Shown here: positions 1 through 8,367 of the stretch, piece after piece
How positions within the stretch are numbered: the stretch's first letter is position 1
Layout: every line of letters begins with the position of its first letter
Source: Streptomyces sp. F001
Lineage (GTDB): Bacteria; Actinomycetota; Actinomycetes; Streptomycetales; Streptomycetaceae
Length of the DNA: 64,000 nucleotides
Reading direction: 5' to 3'
NCBI RefSeq assembly: GCF_004187715.1
Contig: NZ_QZWF01000018.1
Location: forward strand, 53,499-117,498
Program-made: the position numbers and the translations under genes
Notes under the pieces: model-generated
Told to the model about the DNA's origin: nothing
Seen by the model: only the letters and a program-made list of their open reading frames with translations
Database searches by the model: none

Positions 1-299
1 TGCGTCTCCAGCCGGAGGGTGAGGGGTTCGCGGCGACCGCGACGCTGCCGGTGGCGGGGGTCGAGGTCGCGCTGGATCTGTCCGGCGTGATCGACGTCGC
101 CGCGGAGCGGAAGCGGTTGGCCAAGGATCTTGCCGCTGCGGAGAAGGAGAAGGCGCAGGCTACGGCGAAGCTGGGGAACGAGGCGTTTCTGGCCAAGGCG
201 CCGGATCATGTCGTGGACAAGATCCGGGGGCGGCTGGCCAAGGCCGATGAGGATATTGCGCGGATTCAGGCGCAGCTGGAGCGGTTGCCTTCGGCGTAG
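1..299 (+). CDS. valS: Valyl-tRNA synthetase, C-terminal fragment
   Basis: This is the 3' end of a gene that enters the window already in frame (codons start at position 3). The visible ~98 residues end in an Ala/Lys/Glu-rich helix with the pattern ERKRLAKDL followed by AEKEKAQ, then the segment FLAKAPDHVVDKIRGRL. That is the C-terminal tRNA-binding coiled-coil arm of class I valyl-tRNA synthetase, including its usual 'N-x-x-F-L-x-K-A-P' turn. The enzyme charges tRNA-Val in the cytoplasm. The catalytic HIGH and KMSKS motifs lie outside the window, so identity rests on this arm and on folC following, which is the standard valS-folC order in Streptomyces. A strong hairpin follows the stop codon. 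Confidence 0.9.
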   Translation, partial: RLQPEGEGFAATATLPVAGVEVALDLSGVIDVAAERKRLAKDLAAAEKEKAQATAKLGNEAFLAKAPDHVVDKIRGRLAKADEDIARIQAQLERLPSA

Positions 300-321
300 G
301 GCGGTGGTTTTACGTCGGTGC

Positions 322-353
322 AGGCCCCCGGAGCTGGTTGGTTCCGGGGGCCT
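322..353 (+). terminator. Terminator after valS
   Basis: Perfect 11-bp inverted repeat (AGGCCCCCGGA / TCCGGGGGCCT) about 23 nt after the valS stop, without a clear T-run. This is the usual form of Streptomyces terminators. Confidence 0.7.
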
Positions 354-413
354 CGTGCTGGGCCGGGGGGCGTTGCGCGGCCCGGCGCTGACGGGGTGCC
401 GCTGCGCCCACCC

Positions 414-478
414 GTGCCGCCCCAGCGGCACGACTGCCCGCAGCTGGGTGTGGCGCGGCTGCCCGCAGCTGGGTGTGG
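414..478. repeat. Small inverted and direct repeats upstream of folC
   Basis: An inverted repeat GTGCCGC-CCCA-GCGGCAC (414-431) is followed by two identical 20-bp direct repeats starting CTGCCCGCAG at 434-453 and 459-478, 25 bp apart. They end just before the folC -10 hexamer and overlap where a -35 or an operator would lie. The inverted-repeat part resembles a dispersed intergenic element I associate with Streptomyces genomes, but I cannot test that here. The direct repeats could instead be a pair of protein-binding sites. Confidence 0.5.
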
Positions 479-491
479 TGTGCTGCGTACG

Positions 492-503
492 TAGACTGGC
501 CCT
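492..503 (+). promoter_or_regulatory. Leaderless-type promoter of folC
   Basis: A TAGACT -10 hexamer (492-497) is followed by exactly 6 nt and then the GTG start of folC. That spacing puts the transcription start at or next to the start codon. No Shine-Dalgarno sequence is present. Confidence 0.6.
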
Positions 504-2024
504 GTGAGTGAGCTCCCCCCGGATGACAGTAGCGAGCAGCCCGATCCCGTTGAGGCGTTTGACGAGATCATCGCCGCCGAGACCGAGCGTGACCCCGATC
601 TCGCCGTGATCGAGGCCGGCAGCCGGACCCTGCGGACGCAGGGCGGTCCGCCGCAGGCCGATGTGCCGGGGCGGCCGGAGGATCCCGAGGTCGACAAGGC
701 GCTGCGGGAGGTCGAGGCGGAGCTCGCCACGCGCTGGGGCGAGACCAAGCTGGAGCCCTCCGTCGCGCGGATCTCCGCGCTGATGGATGTGCTCGGGGAG
801 CCGCAGCGGTCGTACCCCTCCATTCACATCACCGGCACCAACGGCAAGACCTCCACCGCCCGCATGATCGAGGCCCTGCTGGGCGCCTTCGAGCTGCGTA
901 CCGGGCGGTACACGTCGCCGCACGTGCAGTCCGTCACCGAGCGGATCAGCCTCGACGGGGCGCCGGTCTCCGCCGAGCGGTTCATCGAGACGTACCACGA
1001 CATCAAGCCGTACATCGAGATGGTCGACGCCCAGCAGGAGTTCCGGCTGTCCTTCTTCGAGGTGCTGACCGGCATGGCGTACGCCGCCTTTGCCGACGCG
1101 CCCGTCGATGTCGCTGTCGTCGAAGTGGGCATGGGCGGCTCCTGGGACGCCACCAACGTGATCGACGGGGACGTCGCCGTCGTCACGCCGATCGACCTCG
1201 ACCACACCGACCGGCTCGGTACCACGCCCGGTGAGATCGCCGCCGAGAAGGCCGGGATCGTGAAGCCCGGCTCGACCGTGATCATGGCGCAGCAGCCGGT
1301 GGACGCGGCGCAGGTGCTGCTGAAGAAGGCCGTCGAGGTCGATGCGACCGTGGCGCGGGAGGGGCTCGAGTTCGGGGTGGTGGACCGGCAGGTCGCCGTC
1401 GGCGGACAGCTCGTCACCCTGCGCGGGCTCGGCGGTGAGTACACCGAGGTGTACCTGCCGTTGCACGGTGCCCACCAGGCGCACAACGCCGCCGTCGCGC
1501 TCGCCGCCGTCGAGGCCTTCTTCGGGGTGGGCGCCCAGCGGGCCGAGTCCCTCGACATAGACACGGTGCGCAAGGCGTTCGCCGCCGTCGCCTCGCCGGG
1601 GCGGCTGGAGGTCGTACGGCGGTCGCCGACCGTCGTGCTGGACGCCGCGCACAATCCGGCGGGGGCCCGCGCGGCCGCCACGGCGATCGGGGAGGCCTTC
1701 CAGTTCAGCCGGCTCATCGGGGTCGTGGGCGCGAGCGGCGACAAGAACGCACGCGGGCTGCTGGAGGCCTTCGAGCCGGTCTTCGCCGAGGTCGTCGTCA
1801 CACAGAACTCCAGCCATCGCGCGATGGACGCCGACGAGCTGGCCGCGATCGCCGTCGAGGTGTTCGGCGAGGAGCGGGTCCAGGTCGAGCCGCGGCTGCC
1901 GGACGCGCTGGAGGCCGCCATCACCCTGGCCGAGGAGGAGGGCGAGTTCGCGGGTGGCGGCGTGCTCGTGACCGGCTCCGTCATCACCGTCGGCGAGGCC
2001 CGACTGCTCCTGGGGAGGGGCTGA
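504..2024 (+). CDS. folC: Folylpolyglutamate synthase / dihydrofolate synthase
   Basis: Adds glutamate to dihydropteroate and/or folates in an ATP-dependent reaction in the cytoplasm (Mur ligase superfamily). The 506-residue protein has an acidic N-terminal extension of about 100 residues typical of streptomycete FolC. Next come the ATP-binding P-loop ITGTNGKTSTAR (~residues 111-122), the folate/metal loop around TSPHVQSVTERI, the motif GMGGSWDATN, and the C-terminal Mur-ligase domain beginning near the ERIS/VVLDAAHNPAG segment. The start is the GTG at 504, supported by a -10 hexamer 6 nt upstream. The next gene starts 5 nt after the stop, so the two are probably co-transcribed. Family assignment is secure; dual DHFS/FPGS activity is assumed from the family. 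Confidence 0.95.
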   Translation: MSELPPDDSSEQPDPVEAFDEIIAAETERDPDLAVIEAGSRTLRTQGGPPQADVPGRPEDPEVDKALREVEAELATRWGETKLEPSVARISALMDVLGEPQRSYPSIHITGTNGKTSTARMIEALLGAFELRTGRYTSPHVQSVTERISLDGAPVSAERFIETYHDIKPYIEMVDAQQEFRLSFFEVLTGMAYAAFADAPVDVAVVEVGMGGSWDATNVIDGDVAVVTPIDLDHTDRLGTTPGEIAAEKAGIVKPGSTVIMAQQPVDAAQVLLKKAVEVDATVAREGLEFGVVDRQVAVGGQLVTLRGLGGEYTEVYLPLHGAHQAHNAAVALAAVEAFFGVGAQRAESLDIDTVRKAFAAVASPGRLEVVRRSPTVVLDAAHNPAGARAAATAIGEAFQFSRLIGVVGASGDKNARGLLEAFEPVFAEVVVTQNSSHRAMDADELAAIAVEVFGEERVQVEPRLPDALEAAITLAEEEGEFAGGGVLVTGSVITVGEARLLLGRG

Positions 2025-2029
2025 CTCTC

Positions 2030-2383
2030 GTGCGTACGCTCTGTGCTTCGACCCTGATCGGCGAGTTCTTCGTCATCGGCTTCGCCGGGTTGGTCGCGAT
2101 GAAGGACCCCGACCTGTCGACGTCGACGGTCTGGACGGTCAGCGGTATCGCGATGTTCCTGTGTCTGCTGCTGTGCGGTCTGGTCACCCGGCCGGGCGGC
2201 GTGGCCCTCGGCTGGGCCCTGCAGATCGGTCTGATCGCCTCCGGTTTCGTCGTCCCGACCATGTTCTTCATGGGTGCGATGTTCGCCGCGCTGTGGTGGG
2301 CGTCGGTGCACTACGGCAGGAAGATCGACGAGGCCAAAGCACGATTCGCGGCCCAGGCCGGCTCTTCGGCTGACGCTGTGTAA
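2030..2383 (+). CDS. DUF4233 family membrane protein
   Basis: A 117-residue protein with three to four hydrophobic segments (about residues 7-27, 37-57, 60-80 and 82-100) and a short charged C-terminus. The pattern 'R-T-L-C-A-S-T-L-I-G-E-F-F-V-I' at the N-terminus is typical of the actinobacterial DUF4233 family, found between folC and ndk in many Streptomyces. GTG start 5 nt after folC with no separate promoter visible, so it is probably translated from the folC transcript. Function unknown. The constant folC-DUF4233-ndk order is the only clue to its role. Confidence 0.85.
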   Translation: MRTLCASTLIGEFFVIGFAGLVAMKDPDLSTSTVWTVSGIAMFLCLLLCGLVTRPGGVALGWALQIGLIASGFVVPTMFFMGAMFAALWWASVHYGRKIDEAKARFAAQAGSSADAV

Positions 2384-2452
2384 CAGGCGCCGGGACCAGC
2401 CCTGTAGCCTCATCCCCACCCCGCACACCTTTTCCTTCGAAGGAGCCCCGTC

Positions 2453-2866
2453 GTGACCCAGCGGACCCTCGTCCTGCTCAAGCCCGACGCCGTCCGTCGC
2501 GGCCTGACCGGCGAGATCATCAGCCGTATCGAGCGCAAGGCCGGCTGGCAGATCACCGCGCTGGAGCTGCGCACCCTGGACCAGGAGACGCTGGAGCAGC
2601 ACTACGGCGAGCACAAGGGCAAGCCCTTCTACGAGCCGCTGGTGGAGTTCATGGCCTCGGGCCCGGTCGTGGCGATGATCGTCGAGGGTGAGCGGGTCAT
2701 CGAGGGCCTGCGCGCGCTGGCCGGTCCGACCGACCCGATCGCCGCGGCGCCCGGTTCCATCCGCGGTGACTACGGCGTGATCGTCCGTGAGAACCTCATC
2801 CACGCCTCCGACTCCGAGGAGTCCGCCGAACGCGAGGTGAAGATCTTCTTTCCCGGTCGCGCCTGA
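2453..2866 (+). CDS. ndk: Nucleoside diphosphate kinase
   Basis: Transfers the gamma-phosphate of ATP to nucleoside diphosphates through a phospho-histidine intermediate, balancing NTP pools. At 137 residues it has normal family length. Visible motifs are the N-terminal TLVLLKPDAVRRGL, the catalytic histidine region NLIHASDSEESA (His at ~residue 117), and the C-terminal EREVKIFF. The start is the GTG at 2453, preceded by a clear AAGGAG ribosome-binding site about 9 nt upstream. A TAGCCT hexamer near 2405 could provide a local promoter in the 69-nt gap after the DUF4233 gene. Confidence 0.97.
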   Translation: MTQRTLVLLKPDAVRRGLTGEIISRIERKAGWQITALELRTLDQETLEQHYGEHKGKPFYEPLVEFMASGPVVAMIVEGERVIEGLRALAGPTDPIAAAPGSIRGDYGVIVRENLIHASDSEESAEREVKIFFPGRA

Positions 2867-3190
2867 CCGGTCGCCGTAGAAGCGGAACGAATTCACCGAG
2901 GGTCCTTCTGAGGGACCGTCACCTTTCCCATACGCCTGACCTGGGACGGCCGTGTATTCCCGGTCGTCCCCCGGCATACACGTGCCGATCGGGGGAACGA
3001 GTGCCCCCGATGGCCCGTCTCCACAAGCGAGGCGACACGCCATCTGCCGACAATGGCGAAGACCCTCGCGCACAGTGCGGGAAGGCGCGTCTACGATAGA
3101 AGCCTTCACGTCACAGCAACCCACTTCGCCGACCTGAAAAGCCCTCAAAAGCTCCGTGGGAAGGCCAGACGAATCCTGATGGGGAACTCA
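2867..3190 (+). promoter_or_regulatory. ndk-mreB intergenic region, candidate mreB promoter
   Basis: About 320 bp without a convincing gene. It contains a possible -10 hexamer TACGAT (3092-3097) followed by a ~90-nt leader to mreB. I see no good -35 match and no strong hairpin after ndk, only a weak inverted element (GAGGGTCCTTCTGAGGGACC, near 2898-2917). An open reading frame runs through from 3053 in the mreB frame, but its N-terminal part resembles no MreB. Confidence 0.4.
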
Positions 3191-4210
3191 ATGTCGTTCA
3201 TCGGCCGTGACATGGCTGTCGACCTCGGGACCGCCAACACGCTGGTGTACGTCAGGGGTCGCGGGATCGTACTCAACGAGCCGTCCGTCGTCGCGATCAA
3301 CACCAACACCGGTGGCATCCTCGCGGTCGGTGCCGAAGCCAAGAAGATGATCGGGCGCACGCCGGGCAACATCGTTGCCGTACGTCCGCTGAAGGACGGC
3401 GTGATCGCCGACTTCGAGATCACCGAGCGGATGCTCCGCTACTTCATCCTGAAGATCCACAAGCGGCGGTATCTGGCTCGTCCGCGGGTCGTCGTCTGTG
3501 TGCCCTCGGGTATCACGGGCGTCGAGCGCCGTGCCGTCATCGAGGCGTCGTCCCAGGCCGGCGCCCGCCAGGTGCACATCATCGAGGAGCCCATGGCCGC
3601 CGCCATCGGCTCCGGCCTGCCGGTCCACGAGGCCACGGGCAACATGGTGGTGGACATCGGCGGCGGCACCACGGAGGTCGCGGTCATCTCCCTCGGCGGC
3701 ATCGTCACCGCCCAGTCCATCCGCGTCGCGGGCGACGAGCTGGACAACGCGATCATCCAGCACATCAAGAAGGAGTACTCGCTCCTGCTGGGTGAGCGCA
3801 CGGCCGAGCAGATCAAGATCACGATCGGTTCGGCGTACGAACTCGACTCCGACGAGCACACCGAAATCCGCGGCCGGGACCTCGTCTCCGGACTGCCCAA
3901 GACCGTCGTCATCTCGGCCGCCGAAGTACGCAAGGCGATCGAGGAGCCCGTCAACGCGATCGTGGACGCGGTGAAGACGACGCTCGACAAGTGTCCGCCG
4001 GAGCTGTCCGGCGACATCATGGACCGCGGAATCGTGCTGACCGGCGGGGGCGCCCTGCTGCGCGGCCTGGACGAGCGGTTGCGCCACGAGACCGGTATGC
4101 CGATCCACATCGCCGAGGACCCGCTGGACAGCGTGGCGCTCGGTTCCGGCAAGTGCGTCGAGGAGTTCGAGGCGCTCCAGCAGGTCCTGGACGCCCAGCC
4201 GCGCAGATGA
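3191..4210 (+). CDS. mreB: Rod shape-determining actin homologue MreB
   Basis: Bacterial actin that polymerises along the membrane. In Streptomyces it acts mainly in spore-wall thickening rather than vegetative tip growth. The sequence shows the actin-fold phosphate 1 motif DMAVDLGTANTLVYV at the N-terminus, the connect/phosphate 2 region VVDIGGGTTEVAVISLGG, and the adenosine motif IVLTGGGALLRGLD. Start choice: the ATG at 3191 (339 residues) has GGGGA five bases upstream. An in-frame ATG at 3179 (343 residues, beginning MGNSMSF) has no convincing ribosome-binding site but is possible. First gene of mreBCD-mrdA-rodA; a strong hairpin separates it from mreC. Confidence 0.93.
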   Translation: MSFIGRDMAVDLGTANTLVYVRGRGIVLNEPSVVAINTNTGGILAVGAEAKKMIGRTPGNIVAVRPLKDGVIADFEITERMLRYFILKIHKRRYLARPRVVVCVPSGITGVERRAVIEASSQAGARQVHIIEEPMAAAIGSGLPVHEATGNMVVDIGGGTTEVAVISLGGIVTAQSIRVAGDELDNAIIQHIKKEYSLLLGERTAEQIKITIGSAYELDSDEHTEIRGRDLVSGLPKTVVISAAEVRKAIEEPVNAIVDAVKTTLDKCPPELSGDIMDRGIVLTGGGALLRGLDERLRHETGMPIHIAEDPLDSVALGSGKCVEEFEALQQVLDAQPRR

Positions 4211-4224
4211 TGTAACTCTTCGAC

Positions 4225-4260
4225 TCCGCCGTACGAGGTGATTCCCTCTCGTACGGCGGA
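4225..4260 (+). terminator. Hairpin between mreB and mreC
   Basis: Perfect 13-bp stem (TCCGCCGTACGAG / CTCGTACGGCGGA) with a 10-nt loop, 14 nt after the mreB stop and 115 nt before mreC. It probably terminates or attenuates mreB transcription, so that mreB can be expressed more strongly than the downstream genes. Confidence 0.75.
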
Positions 4261-4374
4261 TCGTTGATATCGAGGCATAAGCTGCCACAAAACAGCCCGC
4301 GGGTTTCCCTGGGGATTCCCTTCGGGCTCACCCGATTTCCCGGATTCCTATGAGGAAGGGCACGGCCGCCGCAC

Positions 4375-5337
4375 GTGAGGGACACACGAGAGAGCCGGCT
4401 GCTCCTGGTGCTGCTGATCGCCATTGCGTTCGCACTGATCACGGTGGACATCCGCGGCGGGGAGGACTCTCCGGTCGACGGTGCCCGACAGGCCGCGGCC
4501 ACGGTCTTCGGCCCGATCGAGAACGGGGTGTCCTCCGCGGTCGACCCGGTGGGCAACGCGATCGCCGCGATCCGTGACTCCGGCGAGCGGCACGACCGGC
4601 TCGCCGAGTTGGAGCGGGAGAACGCGGCCCTCAAGGCCAGACTCGGCAGCGACGACCGCAATCGCAGCCGGCTGCAACAGCTCGACAAGATGCTGAAGGT
4701 CGCGGGCGCCGGCCAGTACGGCATCAAGGGCGCCGAAGTCATCGCCATAGGAGCCGCGCAGGGCTTTTCCTGGACCATCACCATCGACGTCGGCGCGAAC
4801 GACGGCATCCAGCGCGACATGACCGTCCTCAACGGCGACGGCCTGGTCGGCCGGGTCACCACCGTCGGCCCGAACACCGCGACCGTCCTGCTCGCCAGCG
4901 ACCCCGACTTCACCGTCGGCACGCGGATGGAGGGCAACGACGAACTCGGCTTCGCCTCCGGGCAGGGCGACCGCCCGCTGCGCGTCGAACTCCTCAACGG
5001 CAAGGCCCGGATCAAGAAGGGTGACCGGCTGGTCACCTTCGGCTCGCAGGCCGACAAGCCGTTCGTGCCCGGGGTGCCCGTGGGCGTCGTCTCCCGCGTC
5101 GACCCCTCCGGCGGCGACCTGACCCGCACCCTGTACGTCACGCCGTACGTCAACTTCACCAAGCTCGACGTCGTCGGCGTTGTCGTCCAGGCACCCCAGA
5201 AGGACCCGCGCGACACGGTGCTCCCGGCCAAGCCCAAGCCCACGCCGACGCCCACCGTGACGGTGACCGTGACGCCGGGCGCGGAAGGCTCCGAGGAGCC
5301 CACCGACGGGCAGTCCCAGCAAGAGCAAGACCAGTAG
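4375..5337 (+). CDS. mreC: Cell shape-determining protein MreC
   Basis: Bitopic membrane protein that links MreB/MreD to the periplasmic-side peptidoglycan synthases PBP2 and RodA. Its 320 residues comprise a short cytoplasmic start (MRDTRESR), one transmembrane helix (~residues 9-23), a coiled-coil segment with heptad-like charge pattern around RHDRLAELERENAALKARL (~residues 73-91), and the extracytoplasmic beta-rich MreC domain (~115-280). A Pro/Thr/Lys-rich tail ends in Gln/Glu. The start is GTG 4375. An AGGAAGGG stretch lies about 17 nt upstream, a rather long spacing. It is followed 14 nt later by mreD. Confidence 0.93.
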   Translation: MRDTRESRLLLVLLIAIAFALITVDIRGGEDSPVDGARQAAATVFGPIENGVSSAVDPVGNAIAAIRDSGERHDRLAELERENAALKARLGSDDRNRSRLQQLDKMLKVAGAGQYGIKGAEVIAIGAAQGFSWTITIDVGANDGIQRDMTVLNGDGLVGRVTTVGPNTATVLLASDPDFTVGTRMEGNDELGFASGQGDRPLRVELLNGKARIKKGDRLVTFGSQADKPFVPGVPVGVVSRVDPSGGDLTRTLYVTPYVNFTKLDVVGVVVQAPQKDPRDTVLPAKPKPTPTPTVTVTVTPGAEGSEEPTDGQSQQEQDQ

Positions 5338-5351
5338 GGGGAGCTGAACTC

Positions 5352-6029
5352 ATGCGCTTCAACAGGATCCTGCTCTCCTCCACCCTGGTCGTCGTCGCCC
5401 TGGTGCTCCAGGTGAGCGTCCTCGCCCGCCTCCATCTGCCGGGCGCCGTCCCCGACCTGATGCTGCTCACCGTGCTGGGTCTCGCCCTGGTCTACGGCCA
5501 TGTCGGCGGCGCCCTCATCGGCTTCGGCGCCGGGCTCCTCGCCGATCTGGCCCCGCCCGCCGACCATGCCGCCGGCCGCTATGCGCTGGTGCTGTGCGTC
5601 ATCGGCTATCTGGCCGGCCTGGTGAAGCCGGAGAGCGGCCAGGTGAAGTCGGCCACCGCACCCATGGCGGTCGTGGTCGCCGCCGCGATCGGCAGCACGC
5701 TGCTGTACGCCGGGGTGGGCGCCCTCGTCGGCGACACCGCCGCCCGCCATGTCGGCCTGACCGGCCTGCTGTTCACGGCCGCCCTGTACGACCTGCTGCT
5801 CGCCCCGTTCGTCGTCCCCGGCATCATGGCGCTGGCCCGGCGCGCCGAGAACGACCCGCTGGAGTCCGGCTCGGCGTCCAAGGCGACCGACATCTCCTCC
5901 GGCTGGCTCTCCTCCGGCACCGGCCTGCGTATCGGCAGCCAACGCGGCGGACTCGGTGGGCTGAAGGTGAAGGCGGCCCGGTCACGGGTGGCCCGGGCCG
6001 GGCGCATCAAGGGGGTCAAACGGCTGTGA
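5352..6029 (+). CDS. mreD: Rod shape-determining membrane protein MreD
   Basis: Integral membrane partner of MreC, with five to six hydrophobic helices between residues 5 and 170 (for example ILLSSTLVVVALVLQVSVLA and the DLMLLTVLGLALVYG region). A basic, non-membrane C-terminal tail of about 50 residues (KVKAARSRVARAGRIKG) is longer than in rod-shaped model bacteria. ATG start 14 nt after mreC with a strong GGGGGAG ribosome-binding site. The 82-nt gap to mrdA suggests co-transcription with the PBP2 and RodA genes. Confidence 0.9.
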   Translation: MRFNRILLSSTLVVVALVLQVSVLARLHLPGAVPDLMLLTVLGLALVYGHVGGALIGFGAGLLADLAPPADHAAGRYALVLCVIGYLAGLVKPESGQVKSATAPMAVVVAAAIGSTLLYAGVGALVGDTAARHVGLTGLLFTAALYDLLLAPFVVPGIMALARRAENDPLESGSASKATDISSGWLSSGTGLRIGSQRGGLGGLKVKAARSRVARAGRIKGVKRL

Positions 6030-6111
6030 ACGCACGGGAGTCGGCGACCGCCGGGGCTCACAGCTTCGTCGTATATCACTCGTACACACAGGGAGAGGGG
6101 GAGCAGCCGCA

Positions 6112-8367
6112 GTGACCAATATCCCCGAGACCGGCCGGACCCCACGGGTCCAGACCAGGCTCATCGTCATCCAGGTCCTCGTCCTCTCTCTCCTCGTCAC
6201 GCTCGGCGGCCGCCTGTGGTACCTCCAGATCCGCGAAGGCGAGGCCTACGCCAAGGAGGCGTCCGGCAACCACGTCCAGCAGGTCGTCCAGCCCGCCGTA
6301 CGCGGCTCGATCCTGGACGCGCGCGGCGTGCCGCTCGCCGACAACGAGACCCGGCTCGTGGTCTCCGCCTCCCGTACCGAACTGCTGAAGATGAAGGACG
6401 ACGGCCAGGGCGTCCTCACCAAGCTGGCCGGTGTGCTGGGCATGCAGCCCAAGGAGGTCATGGAGAAGGTGCGGCTGTGCGACGCGCAGACGCCGCAGCC
6501 GTGCTGGAACGGCTCGCCGTACCAGCCGATCCCCATCACCGACGAGGCCACCCCGCGCCAGGCCCTGCAGATCCGTGAACGCGCCGAGGACTTCCCCGGC
6601 ATCACCGCCGAACCGCAGGCCGTACGCCGCTACGCGAGCCCCGGCGAGGCCAACACCGCCCAGGTCCTCGGCTACCTCTCCCCGGTCACCGACGACGAGC
6701 TCCAGCAGGCCAAGGACAGCGAATCGCCGTATCTGCGCTCCGACCAGGTCGGCCGGTCCGGCCTGGAGCGGCAGTACGACAAGGAGTTGCGCGGCAAGGC
6801 CGGCGTCACCCGCTACGAGGTCGACAACCTCGGCCGGGTCATCGGGCAGGCCGAGTCCGACGCCGCCGAGCCCGGCTCCAACCTGGTCACCAGCATCGAC
6901 GCACGCGTGCAGCGGGTCGCCGAGTACGAGTTGAACGAGGCGATGAAGGCCGCCCGCAAGGAGTGGGACCGCAACACCAACGAGCGCTACAAGGCCGACT
7001 CCGGCGCGGTCGTGGTGATGGAGGCGAAGACCGGCCGGGTCGTCGCCATGGCCTCCAACCCGACGTACGACCCCAATGCCTGGGTCGGCGGCATCTCCGC
7101 CAAGGACTACGCGGCCCTCACCGGGAAGAAGTCCAACTACCCGCTGCTCAACCGGGCCATACAGGGTCAGGCCGCACCCGGCTCGATCTTCAAGGTGGTC
7201 TCCACCGCGGCCGCCGTCCAGGCCGGCTACGCCTTCGACGGCCGCTACAACTGCTCCAGCTCGTACTCGGTCGGTGGCCAGGTCTTCAAGAACTTCGAGT
7301 CCCAGAACCACGGCCCGATCGACCTCGGCCGCGCCCTCGAGGTCTCCTGCGACACCGTCTACTACCAGCTCGCGCACAGCGAGTGGAAGAAGGACGGCGG
7401 CATCAACCCCAAGGGCAAGCCGAAGGACTGGTTCTACAAGGCCGCCCACCAGTTCGGCCTCGGCAAGGAGACCGGCATCGACCTGCCCAACGAGGTCACC
7501 GGCCGGGTCCCCGACCGCCAGTGGAAGCAGCAGTACTGGGAGGCCAACAAGGACGCCTGGTGCAAGACGGGCAAGAAGGACGGCGACTACGTCGAGCGGA
7601 TCGCCTACGAGAACTGCCTCGAGGGCAACAAGATGCGCGCCGGTGACGAGATCAACTACTCGATCGGCCAGGGTGACACCCTGGTGACACCGATTCAGAT
7701 GGCCACGATCTACGCGGCCATCGCCAACGGCGGCACCCTGTACGACCCGACCGTCGGCAAGGCCATCGTCAGCGCCGACGGCAAGCAGGTCTCGGAGATC
7801 GCACCCGAGTCGCACGGCAAGCTGCCGGTCAGCCGGCAGGCACTGGCGCAGATGGACAAAGCCCTCGAGGGCGTCGCCACCCGCGGTACGGCCGCGTGGC
7901 GGTTCGCGGATGTCGGCTGGCCTCAGGACAAGATCCCGATGCACGCCAAGACCGGTACCGCCGAGGTCTACGGCAAGCAGACGACCTCGTGGTTCGCCAC
8001 GTACACCGACGACTACGCGATCGTCATGACCATCTCCCAGGGTGGTACGGGTTCCGGCGCCTCCGGCCCGGCCGTGCGCAACATCTACGACGCGCTGTAC
8101 GGCGTCTCCGACGACGGCACCATCAACAAGAAGAACGCCCTGCTGCCCACCCCGCAGAAGAGCCTGCCGAAGATCCGCACCGACGGCTCGATCACCGCGC
8201 CGAAGATCTCCAAGGACCCGGCGAAGGAACAGCAGGCCAGCCAGAAGGCGCCCGAGGACGCCGACGGGCAGGTGGAGACAGCGGCGACCGTGCAGACGCC
8301 GGCCACGGGCAATCGCGACACGCGCAGGCGGCAGGGCCGCAGGGGACGCCGGAGGATGCTCACATGA
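6112..8367 (+). CDS. mrdA: Penicillin-binding protein 2 (class B transpeptidase)
   Basis: Cross-links peptidoglycan during MreB-directed synthesis and partners the glycosyltransferase RodA. The 751-residue protein has a short cytoplasmic end, a transmembrane anchor (~residues 15-36) and the dimerisation/pedestal domain. Its transpeptidase domain carries the active-site tetrad in APGSIFKVV (Ser in SxxK, ~residue 356), the second motif in EVSCDTVYYQL, and the KTG box in HAKTGTAEVYG (~residue 614). An extended Gln/Lys/Arg-rich C-terminal tail follows. GTG start; a GGGAGAGGGGGAG stretch upstream is an adequate ribosome-binding site. The stop overlaps the rodA start in ATGA, indicating translational coupling. 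Confidence 0.94.
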   Translation: MTNIPETGRTPRVQTRLIVIQVLVLSLLVTLGGRLWYLQIREGEAYAKEASGNHVQQVVQPAVRGSILDARGVPLADNETRLVVSASRTELLKMKDDGQGVLTKLAGVLGMQPKEVMEKVRLCDAQTPQPCWNGSPYQPIPITDEATPRQALQIRERAEDFPGITAEPQAVRRYASPGEANTAQVLGYLSPVTDDELQQAKDSESPYLRSDQVGRSGLERQYDKELRGKAGVTRYEVDNLGRVIGQAESDAAEPGSNLVTSIDARVQRVAEYELNEAMKAARKEWDRNTNERYKADSGAVVVMEAKTGRVVAMASNPTYDPNAWVGGISAKDYAALTGKKSNYPLLNRAIQGQAAPGSIFKVVSTAAAVQAGYAFDGRYNCSSSYSVGGQVFKNFESQNHGPIDLGRALEVSCDTVYYQLAHSEWKKDGGINPKGKPKDWFYKAAHQFGLGKETGIDLPNEVTGRVPDRQWKQQYWEANKDAWCKTGKKDGDYVERIAYENCLEGNKMRAGDEINYSIGQGDTLVTPIQMATIYAAIANGGTLYDPTVGKAIVSADGKQVSEIAPESHGKLPVSRQALAQMDKALEGVATRGTAAWRFADVGWPQDKIPMHAKTGTAEVYGKQTTSWFATYTDDYAIVMTISQGGTGSGASGPAVRNIYDALYGVSDDGTINKKNALLPTPQKSLPKIRTDGSITAPKISKDPAKEQQASQKAPEDADGQVETAATVQTPATGNRDTRRRQGRRGRRRMLT

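Noticed and set aside
824..3148. Minus-strand open frame opposite folC, the DUF4233 gene and ndk
   Set aside because: Covers three real genes and intergenic regions; composition is that of antisense GC-rich frames, no homology features.
3053..3190. N-terminally extended MreB starting at 3053
   Set aside because: The extra ~46 residues are unlike any MreB N-terminus, and a ribosome-binding site precedes the later ATG.
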